Assembly (NCBI GenBank): GCA_963797485.1
Contig: CAWCPF010000002.1
Location: 620,001-684,000 of the forward strand
Length of the DNA: 64,000 nt
DNA from: CAWAND01 sp963797485
Lineage (GTDB): Bacteria > Chloroflexota > Anaerolineae > Anaerolineales > E44-bin32
Direction of reading: 5' to 3'
Part shown: positions 17,566 through 24,278 of the stretch, one piece after another
Numbering within the stretch: the first letter of the stretch is position 1
Layout: every line of letters begins with the position of its first letter
Program-made: the position numbers and the translations under genes
The notes under the pieces: model-generated
Told to the model about the DNA's origin: nothing
The model's input: the letters and a program-made list of their open reading frames with translations, nothing else
Databases searched by the model: none

Positions 17566-17844
17566 ACATTGGGGCGGAACTTGATTCTCCGTCAAAAGGG
17601 GGATTTGACTAAGAGAAGTATAACCTATCGTGGCGGGATGAAATCCCACTTCCCACTGAACGTGGAATTGGGAGAACTCCGTCGTTGTGCCTGGCATATG
17701 GAAGGCTCGTTGGTTCCCGGGCTGGGGGAGGCGGCCCAGAAACCCCAAAGCCGGCACCGACGGCACTAGACTAAAGCCTGTGACGGACCTGCTACGAGCT
17801 TGGGGATTGTCGACGGACCTAGGGTCTCCGAGAACCCGAGCCAT
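17560..17844 (-). CDS. Possible small hypothetical protein
   Basis: A 94-codon minus-strand frame whose TAA stop falls inside the 17544-17565 palindrome, a position typical of cassette genes. The translated sequence (GFHPATIGYTSLSQIP and similar) has no recognisable domain, no signal peptide and uneven composition, and the start is uncertain. It may be noncoding. Otherwise 17479-17995 contains only a partial copy of the long-attC interior (about 17915-17950). Confidence 0.25.
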   Translation of the reverse strand: MARVLGDPRSVDNPQARSRSVTGFSLVPSVPALGFLGRLPQPGNQRAFHMPGTTTEFSQFHVQWEVGFHPATIGYTSLSQIPLLTENQVPPQCR

Positions 17845-17995
17845 CCCATCAAAGAGCAGGCGAGAAGGGTCCTAACCGCAGGGCAGCGTGGGAATTGGGC
17901 GCCCGCAAGAGGGGAGCCCTGGAAGAACGCCAGGATCAATGACCGCCGGCCACCTTGCTGTGGGAGTCTAGATGGTGGGCAGGACGTAGATCGCT

Positions 17996-18177
17996 GCCCA
18001 ACGCCCTCGAGCTGCCTATCCTGGCGTTCCTGGCCAGGGCGAAGTCCTGCGTTCTTTGCAGGGACCTGCGGCCGATGGTCTTCCGGGGGGCCGGCCGCAG
18101 GTCCCCGGTGGTCTTCCCGGGGCGCCGGCCGCAGGTCCCTGGAGCGTAGCGGAAGGGGTTCCCTCGCGTTGTTAGAG
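17996..18177 (-). repeat. attC-like element 5 (182 bp, with tandem interior)
   Basis: Plus-strand view: GCCCAACGCCCTCGAG at 17996 to GTTAGAG at 18177. The interior contains three consecutive copies of a unit of about 30 bases built around GGCCGCAGGTCCCCGGTGG and TCTTCCCGGGG, showing how the long forms expand by tandem duplication. Confidence 0.75.
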
Positions 18178-18192
18178 GGAGCCTGTGCAGGG

Positions 18193-18639
18193 CTAAGGGA
18201 GACGTTCGAGATCTGCGAGGTCTTGGTTCCTGCCACTTGCCTTCTTGTTGGTTTTGAGGTCCGCAAGGTTGATGATAGTCACAGGGACGCCATCGATGAT
18301 TTCGGTCACTCGCTTCTTGTAGCAATTGTCGAACGCAACGCCCGAGATTGTGGTTGAGAGTTCGATCCTAAGAGGGGGAACGCCCATTCTGACGATAGTG
18401 TCTGGCTTGAGGAACAGGCCGGGATCGAGCGTTGGGAGGTCGAAGCCGAATTGCTTGAGAGCCTTGACGATACGCCTGGCGTTACCTGGGTTGGAGGCGA
18501 CCCAGATATCGAGGTCCTGGGTGGCCCGTGGAAAGCCATGATAAGCAACGGCGTATCCGCCTATCAGGAGTTATTCGACGTGTTCAGCGTCGAGCAATCT
18601 GAAGAAGTCTTTGAAGTCTTGCGGAAGCCCGGTTTCCAT
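18193..18639 (-). pseudogene. MNT-type nucleotidyltransferase with in-frame stop
   Basis: Reads METGLPQDFKDFF...LLDAEHVE, then a TAA codon (18571-18573), then LLIGGYAVAYHGFPRATQD. The family has a Tyr at the stop position (EYLLIGGYAV), so a TAC/TAT to TAA change explains it. Downstream everything is intact: GG-x-AV, the catalytic DLDIWV acidic pair, and a C-terminal VTIINLADLKTNKKASGR. Such proteins are the toxin or modifier half of AbiEii/MNT-like pairs. Either a true nonsense mutation or a base-call error is possible. It overlaps its partner gene by 56 bases. Its stop is 16 bases from the attC box of element 5. Confidence 0.75.
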
Positions 18640-18787
18640 AGTTCATCCGGCGGAGCTGTTCGACATGGCGCAAACGGGCTTCGGGGGACTGAGCGTGCCA
18701 GTAGGCCAAGTCCTCGGCGTCATCGAATGAGTGGCTAATTGAGAGCTTGGTCTTGTCGAGCCGTTGGAGCTTGCTGGGATCGAACAT
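18584..18787 (-). CDS. Small partner protein of the nucleotidyltransferase
   Basis: A 67-residue charged protein, MFDPSKLQRLDKTKLSISHS then DDAEDLAYWHAQSPEARLRH and LRRMNYGNRASARLQRLLQI. I recognise this as a recurring small ORF that precedes nucleotidyltransferase genes in two-gene modules, where it may act as antitoxin or accessory subunit (family knowledge, not proof). The ATG at 18790 (MMFD) is an alternative start. The gene overlaps the downstream nucleotidyltransferase start, implying coupled translation. Confidence 0.65.
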   Translation of the reverse strand: MFDPSKLQRLDKTKLSISHSFDDAEDLAYWHAQSPEARLRHVEQLRRMNYGNRASARLQRLLQIARR

Positions 18788-18835
18788 CATGTAGGATTCT
18801 ACCAAGCCCTCCGGGGAGCGCAAGCTCCAGGCTCC

Positions 18836-19064
18836 GCCAAACGCCCTCGAGCTGCCTGTCCTGGCGTTCCAGGCCAGGGCGAAGTCCTGCGTTGTTTGCA
18901 GGGCAGCCCTGGAAGAACGCCAGGATCAATGACCGCCCGGCCAGTTGTTGGACACTCCTGGATGAGCCTAAGCCGCCGCTGGCCGGCCGCAGGCCCCTGA
19001 TGATCTTCCGGGGGGCCGGTCGGATGGCCTGGTGTTCTTCCAGGGTCCCAGCGCGTTGTCAGGC
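18836..19064 (-). repeat. attC-like element 6 (229 bp)
   Basis: Plus-strand view: GCCAAACGCCCTCGAG at 18836 to GTCAGGC at 19064. The cyclase-hydrolase stop codon (19059-19061) lies inside the opening box of the minus-strand element. The interior matches elements 4 and 7 on the left and element 3 on the right, so it looks recombinant. Confidence 0.75.
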
Positions 19065-20382
19065 CTCGGCACGGAACAGCTGCCATTCGCCAGGGACCCC
19101 CTTGAGAACGTGAAGCCCTCGATCAGCAAAACGAATGCCAGAGCCTGCGACCAGATCTTTCACTGTACTCGACACCAGAACCTCGCCCGCCTCGCCTTCC
19201 GCCGCCACCCGTGCGCCGATGTGAACGGCGATGCCGCGGACGGCGTTGCCCGCCAGCTCGATTTCGCCTGTGTGCAGACCGGCACGAATCTCGAGACCAA
19301 GAGCGCGTTGTTCTTCAATCAGAGCAAGCGCGCAGTGGATTGCCCTTGCGGGTCCATCGAAGGTGGCGAGGAGGCCATCGCCGGCGAACTCGATCTCGTG
19401 CCCACGGTAGCGTTCGAGCTCCCGACCGCGCGATATCGTGGTGCGCGTCGAGGAGGGCGCGCCAGCCGCGATCGCCCAGCGAGGCCGCACGCTCGGTCGA
19501 GCCAACGATGTCGGTGAAGAGCACCGTCGCGAGTACCCGGTCGAAGCTGGTGTCCCCCCGCACACCGGTGAGGAACTCGCGGATTTCGTCGACCAGGGCT
19601 TCGACGTCTCCCGTATTCGCCAAATGGTCGCCTTCGAGCTCGGCATAACACGCTCCTCGATCCGCTCGACAAGCTGCCGGCTGAGGGCGACGGGAATGAA
19701 GTCGCGGGAGCGGCGCAGCACGAGCGTGGGGACACGGATGGCTGGGAGAACAGGGCGGACGTCGATGTTGGACACCAGCTGCCAGAGGGCGCGTGCCATC
19801 GCGGGGCTCAGCGCCGCGCGTTCGAATCCGCTCCAGACGCGCCGCCAGGTCTCGCTCCCGGCGACGCTGGGCGCGAAGAGGGGCAGCGTGCGCCCTTCAC
19901 CCCAGTGGTCTATCGCATCGAGCATCGCCTCGCCGACCTCGACCCAGGGCCGACCACCGGGATTGTCACGCGCGATCTGCGGGCCGACGGCGAACGTTCC
20001 ACAGAGGATGAGCGCGGTGGTACGTGCCGGGTATGTGGCAGCGAAGAGGACGCTCATCGGACCGCCTTCGGACAGGCCGAACAAGGCTGCGCTTTCGGAG
20101 CCGGCCGCGTCCATAACTGCCCGGACGTCGTCCATGCGCTCTTCCAGGGTAGGCGCCGCGCCGACGGGGTCCGAGATGCCGGTGCCACGCTTGTCGAACA
20201 CGATCAGCCGGCGCGAACGAGGACAAACCCCTGAACAACCTCGCCATCCCCGGATCCAACCACTGCATGTCAAGGTGCGACACGAATCCTGGGACGAACA
20301 CGAGGTCGAGCGGCCCCTCCCCCACAACTTGGTACGCGATGTTGACGTCGCCGCTGCGGGCGTATCTGGTGTTGGGTTGCAC
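19059..20382 (-). CDS. Alpha/beta-hydrolase fused to class III adenylate/guanylate cyclase domain (three frameshifts)
   Basis: About 440 residues after joining frames. The N-terminal alpha/beta-hydrolase has VFVPGFVSHLDMQW, DKRGTGISDPV and the nucleophile elbow FGLSEGGPMS. The C-terminal cyclase domain has VLATVLFTDIVGSTERAASLGD (first metal-binding Asp), GHEIEFAGDGLLATFDGPARA (second Asp region) and LEIRAGLHTGEIE. Frames switch near 20220, 19650 and 19445. The hydrolase-cyclase fusion is a known architecture in Actinobacteria and Chloroflexota and may make cAMP/cGMP in response to a small ligand. The start is a GTG at 20382, 40 bases after element 7. Whether the indels are real or sequencing errors is open. 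Confidence 0.7.
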
Positions 20383-20421
20383 GACGGTAATCTAAAGCTC
20401 CGCGGAAAAACGTGATAGTCT

Positions 20422-20655
20422 GCCCAACGGCCTCGAGCTGCCTGTCCTGGCGTTCCAGGCCAGGGCGAAGTCCTGCGTTGTTTGCAGGGAGCCCTGGAAG
20501 AACGCCAGGATCAATGACCGCCCGGCCAGCGCTCAGAACCTATCTTAGACCCATCTCGACGCCGCTGGCCGGCCGCAGGTCCCCGGTGGTCTTCCGCGGG
20601 GGTCGGCCGCAGGTCCCTGGAGCGTAGCGGAAGGGGCTCCATAGAGTTGTTATGC
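20422..20655 (-). repeat. attC-like element 7 (234 bp)
   Basis: Plus-strand view: GCCCAACGGCCTCGAG at 20422 to GTTATGC at 20655. It contains the full long-form interior, including CCTGGCGTTCCAGGCC, GCCCTGGAAGAACGCCAGG and CCGCAGGTCCCTGGAGCG. A 16-codon frame upstream (20708-20658, MAQKREGRTPMHF...) stops at its opening box. Confidence 0.78.
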
Positions 20656-20716
20656 GGCGGCGAAATGCATTGGCGTCCGTCCCTCACGCTTCTGTGCCAT
20701 GAAACTCCTTTGGGCA

Positions 20717-21086
20717 CTAGGAGGGGGCCTGCATCGGGGTCACTAGTTGGAAGTAGTTCCCATCCAGATCCGCCAGCGTCGCAATCCATCCCCCTCCCAT
20801 TTCATAGGGCTCCCTTATGACCGCCGCGCCGTAGGCTTTCGATTTTCTCAAACTCCGATTTGACCTGCAGGGTTTCAAAGTTGAACATCACACGTCCGGG
20901 GTCCTTTGCATTGCCCCCCATCTCAGAATGATCCAATACGGAAAGGGACGTGCTTCCCACTTGCCATCCCCAAAAGCCGCTGTCCTGATCGACCCATTCG
21001 GCCGGTTTTCCCAGGACCTTTTCATAGAAGGCAGCCAGCGCCTTGGGTTGTTTCGTTCCAATCATGACCGAGTTTAGATTCAACAT
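20717..21086 (-). CDS. Glyoxalase/bleomycin-resistance (VOC) superfamily protein (frameshifted)
   Basis: About 123 residues when joined. The first part, MLNLNSVMIGTKQPKALAAF and YEKVLGKPAEWVD, is the usual VOC start. After FEKIES the frame shifts by one base near 20835 and continues YGAAVIREPYEMGGGWIATL and DLDGNYFQLV, the normal VOC end with the metal-region Glu/Asp-Gly-Asn motif. VOC proteins bind a divalent metal and act as dimers on small hydrophobic or thiol substrates. The substrate is unknown. A TATAAT-like box on the minus strand at about 21130-21135 could drive the gene. Confidence 0.72.
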
Positions 21087-21261
21087 TGGGAGCGCATCCC
21101 TTCTGAAAGCAGATCTCGGAACCTCGGACGAATTATAGCCAGTTCATCCGGGCACCCCGTCGATAGGTGATGCCGGAGTCGCCACAGCGCACGATACGGC
21201 GCGGTCACCACCAGGCGGTCGAGCCACCGGGCAACTCGCCCATCTAGAACGCTTGGCTACT

Positions 21262-21590
21262 GCCTAACGGCCTCGAGATGCACAGTCCTGCGTTCTTTGC
21301 AGGGAGCCCCAGGGCCAGCGCTTCGAACCTACTCTAGACCGATTCGCCGCGGCTGCCAGACCCTCCGACCACGGACGAGGCCCGCCTGCCCCGCTCCGAC
21401 CACCACAACGTCCACTTTGGTGCCCACCGGCCTCCTTACCTCAAGATCCGGCCATCACGTGACCGCCAAACAAGCTGCTCGAGCCAAACTTGCTTGGGTT
21501 TTGATCATCCCGAGGACACAACAGCCACGCCAGATTCGCCCCGCACCTCTCCCATGCGCATGGCAGGTGCCGGGCGGCGAAGTGACCTAC
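21262..21590 (-). repeat. Composite attC-like element 8 with gene remnants
   Basis: It starts (plus view) with GCCTAACGGCCTCGAG at 21262 and a short-form interior, then runs into foreign pieces: 21352-21390 resembles 10898-10937 (the end of the receiver-domain gene), and 21379-21570 resembles 15012-15200 (flavoprotein gene start plus upstream element). No clean second core box is present. It looks like a scar left by deletion or recombination between repeats. Confidence 0.6.
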
Positions 21591-21624
21591 GAAGCACCGA
21601 TCAGCCGAGATACTTGCAACCGGC

Positions 21625-22020
21625 TCAGTCTTCGTTGGCTACGTTATGGATTGTTTCAAGCAGCTCGCTGGCTGATACAGGCTTAGAAATGTAGGCGGCC
21701 GCGCCTGCTTCAAGCGCCCTGTCTCTCGATTGTTCGGGCGAGGTGGCGGTCAGGATGATGATCTTTGCTCCAGGATGCTCGGCTCGAATTCGCCTTGTTG
21801 CGGTTATGCCATCCATATTTGGCATAAGCACGCACATGATGAGCACATCGGGCTGAAACTCGTCATGGATGCGAATGGCATCCAGGCCGTCGGCTCCGAT
21901 TGCCACAATCTCAATCCCCGGGTCGGTGTCAATGACCTTCGACAGGATGCCGACCAGCTCGGGGAGATCATCCACGATCGCAAGCCGTATTTTGGATCCG
22001 TTTGAGGCTTTGCTATTCAT
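21625..22020 (-). CDS. Stand-alone receiver domain protein with Cys at the phospho-acceptor position
   Basis: A 131-residue CheY-like domain without an output domain. The acidic pocket Asp17/Asp18 (AIVDDLPE), Thr91 (IIILTATSP) and Lys113 (YISKPVS) are intact, but the residue that is normally the phosphorylated Asp is Cys63 (DVLIMCVLMPNMDG, codon TGC). A GAC to TGC change needs two substitutions, which makes a simple base-call error less likely than for an indel. It would be unable to accept phosphate in the usual way and could act as an atypical, redox- or ligand-sensing receiver, or be dead. The frame is intact and the cassette position normal. Confidence 0.85.
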   Translation of the reverse strand: MNSKASNGSKIRLAIVDDLPELVGILSKVIDTDPGIEIVAIGADGLDAIRIHDEFQPDVLIMCVLMPNMDGITATRRIRAEHPGAKIIILTATSPEQSRDRALEAGAAAYISKPVSASELLETIHNVANED

Positions 22021-22038
22021 TCTGCCCCCGGGTGAAGC

Positions 22039-22253
22039 GTCTTACGAATGGATGATTCGAGGCGTATGACGCCTCCGACCTTCGAAGCCTCGGAGCTGGT
22101 CCGGGGATCGGCCAAGGCCACCCCCCCGCCCTCGCACCCTCCTGAGCACAAGCATTCACGCCGGTATCACCCCGCATCCCTCGCAAAGCACACTGCAAGT
22201 GCGGTCCGTCGGAGATCCTGGTGTTCTTCCAGGGCTCCATCGAGTTGTTGGGC
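22039..22253 (-). repeat. attC-like element 9 (215 bp)
   Basis: Plus-strand view: GTCTTAC at 22039 to GTTGGGC at 22253. The minus-strand opening GCCCAACAACTCGATGGAGC is canonical for this family. The other end is degenerate and marks the boundary with the receiver-domain cassette. The interior is the element-1/2 type, not the CCGCAGG type. Confidence 0.65.
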
Positions 22254-22277
22254 GGAAACCATGGTGGTAGACCGCAC

Positions 22278-22806
22278 CTATGTGGCTGGCCTCAGATAGT
22301 CGACGATCTTGTCCCAACGATTTTCATTGCCGGGCGCGTTCTACCGTAGGGAGCTGGAACGACTTCAGGTCCCACAAACTCCTTGCCATGGCGCTGCACG
22401 AAGCGGATCGCGTAGTCGCGGCGGAGGCGCGTGATATGTTCCCCGATTTCACTGGCCTTGTAGACGAAGAAACGGGGAGTGTGGGCTCCTGGTACTTCGT
22501 CGTTCTCCGTGGGTTTGGTGGGAAGTGGCTTGGGCAGGACGACAAGACCCAGAAGATGCTTGGCTGCCACTGCTCTGGGTCCAGGACCTTTTGGCCGACG
22601 ACCCACTTCTGGTTTCGCATGGGCGTCGATTTGACCTCGATCCTCGCAAGCTTGTCTGAGTTGGGCGAGAATGCGTAGACATCTGCTCGTTTAGCTGAGC
22701 CGTACGTCACTGCCGCGTGGATGCCGCGGCGGTTGAGCTCGGCAGCCACAAGGAATTCTCCCGCCATCCCTGTAAATTCCTTTTCTTCTTGTGAGACCTT
22801 TGACAT
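22278..22806 (-). CDS. PD-(D/E)XK-type nuclease-like protein (two frameshifts)
   Basis: About 175 residues after joining. MSKVSQEEKEFTGMAGEFLV and AAELNRRGIHAAVTYG are followed by the catalytic-looking KRADVYAF and ARIEVKST (D...E-x-K), as in small PD-(D/E)XK nucleases such as Holliday-junction or restriction-like proteins. The frame shifts near 22565, reaching LPKPLPTKPTENDEV and then a conserved-looking HARLRRDYAIRF-like region, and again near 22335, giving RWDKIVDYLRPAT before the TAG at 22278. That stop lies 25 bases before the attC box, whereas the unshifted frames stop at less natural places. Confidence 0.6.
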
Positions 22807-22852
22807 GCGCTTCTCCGATACGGACGCTGGTGACGGGGGTGGGCGAGTTTCC

Positions 22853-22912
22853 GCCTAACGACTTGCCAGTCAGTCGCCGGCGAAGCCGGTCGGCTGCAGC
22901 GGCGTGTTAGAC
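22853..22912 (-). repeat. attC element 10 (compact 60-bp form)
   Basis: A short, textbook-like attC. On the minus strand GTCTAAC opens and GTTAGGC closes, with CTGCAGCC, a CCGGCTTCGCCGG apical hairpin and complementary arms between. The HNH gene stop codon is inside the opening box. Its length lies in the usual attC range, unlike the longer neighbours. Confidence 0.85.
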
Positions 22913-23361
22913 ACCTTCCCTCGCTCTTCCGCCATCGCGTCGACCAATCCTCGCTACCTCGTACGTTGAGAACTTCTGCTCGATAGCCCGGCCCATGGCG
23001 GCGCCCTTCCCGAACCGTGTCCGTGCCCACACGCCAAACTTCAGGATCATCTCGAATTCCTCTGGGAGGTAAATCCCATCGGCAGTTGTTACACGCTACA
23101 TGAGCCGGCAGGTAGTTTTCTGGCGGTGCTTCTCCGCCAGCGCATGCGCCAAGATGTGATCAGCGTTCCACGGGACGCGAATGTCACCTCCGCAGATGCG
23201 GACTTCGCGCCTGTCTTGCTGAGGATCTCAGCCCGCTCTGCGGCGCTCAGTCGAAGCCGACAAAGTCGTCGGTTGGCAGCCTTGCCCTGTTCACGAAGGC
23301 GGCGCACAGCGATCAATCGATCGCGGAGCTGGTCACCGTCGTCTTTGCTGTACTTGTTCAC
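22907..23361 (-). CDS. HNH endonuclease family protein (three frameshifts)
   Basis: About 150 residues if frames are joined. It starts at a GTG (23361) with a GAGGGG ribosome site, 15 bases after element 11. An N-terminal helical part (NKYSKDDGDQLRDRLIAVRR) leads to REVRICGGDI, ADHILAH, ENYLPAHVACNNCRWD, which give the Cys pair plus the H-N-H residues. The end reads EEFEMILKFGVWARTRFGKG, a known tail of HNH proteins, and the TAA overlaps the attC box. Frame changes are near 23210, 23125 and 23065. A DNase role is inferred from the fold. Confidence 0.65.
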
Positions 23362-23375
23362 GTGTCCCCTCGTGT

Positions 23376-23477
23376 GTCTAACCGCCTCGAGTTTGAGCCG
23401 ACGAGGCCACCCAATTCTAGAATGGCGCCAAAGCCGAATAATCGGCCAGTAGGGTCGGCTCCATCGCGTTGTTAGGC
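23376..23477 (-). repeat. attC element 11 (102 bp, well-formed)
   Basis: The cleanest attC here. On the minus strand: GCCTAAC, then GAGCCGAC, an imperfect central arm, GTCGGCTC (exact complement of the second box) and GTTAGAC. These match the R''-L''-L'-R' order of integron attC sites. It separates the membrane protein gene (stop 7 bases away) from the HNH gene. Confidence 0.9.
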
Positions 23478-23483
23478 GCACGG

Positions 23484-24030
23484 TCATGGTATGCGAGTAG
23501 AAAGGGCAGCTGATATCTCGTCGAGTAGCTTGTTGGCTGGAAGGGGGGTTTCGTGCAGGCCGCGGTGCCACGAGAGGGCGATTGCGACGAAGAGGATGGC
23601 AAGACCAAATGCAAATCTTAGGGTCTTTCGCTCGCCCGGCTTGGCGCTGAACAGCCGGTTGAAAGCATTTGCTCGTTTCAAGATGACAGAGAAAGCTGCG
23701 AGCAGATGAGGAAAAGAGAAGGACAACGAGGAAGTACTGCCAGATCGCCCGGAAGTCGAGGAGCCAGTAAGCCAACAGAGGAGGACAGACAAGGACAGGA
23801 GGTTCTCAAACCACGTCAACCGCCAGGTGCCCGTCTTTGAAGGGAATCTCGCCCAGATCTCCATCCATACGAATACGGCGAGTGTCATGGTAACACGAAG
23901 GCGAGAATAGTGGCGAGGCCGTGGACAGGGAGGTTCGATGCGAAGACCGTTAGTGCCGTAAATACGCCGAAGACGGTTATGAAAGTGGTTTTCCTCTATG
24001 AACGAGGCAAGCGTAGGGGGTGGAGGAAGT
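23484..24030 (-). CDS. Small integral membrane protein (multiple frameshifts)
   Basis: The region reads as a polytopic membrane protein if three or more indels are allowed. Hydrophobic segments, in order, are ITVFGVFTALTVFASNLP, LAVFVWMEIWARF, LLSLSVLLCWL, AYWLLDFRAIWQYFLVVLLF, HLLAAFSVILK and LRFAFGLAILFVAIALSW. Only the last about 135 residues form one uninterrupted frame (23484-23888), and even that seems to carry two compensating shifts. The start is not resolved, so 24030 is approximate. No family is recognised. Confidence 0.5.
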
Positions 24031-24118
24031 TGCGGGCTGTGAAGCCTGCTGTTGGGAACTGGTACGTGGACGGGAGATGCCTTCGCCTTCAGGAGTGGAA
24101 CCTCCTTGCTCCGTGCGC

Positions 24119-24270
24119 GCTGAACGGCCTCGAGCTGCGAGTCTGGCGTTCTTTCCAGGGATCGGCCCGGCCAGCGCTGGAAGCCTATTTATGCCCGTTT
24201 CACCGCACCTGGCGAGGCCGGTCGGAGATCCCTGGAGCGTAGCGGAAGGGGCTCCATCGCGTTGTTAGGC
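24119..24270 (-). repeat. attC-like element 12 (152 bp)
   Basis: Plus-strand view: GCTGAACGGCCTCGAG at 24119 to GTTAGGC at 24270, with GGTCGGAGATCCCTGGAGCG and GGAAGGGGCTCCATCGCG near the right end. The restriction-methylase stop (24279) is 9 bases from its opening box. Confidence 0.8.
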
Positions 24271-24278
24271 GTGGCGGC

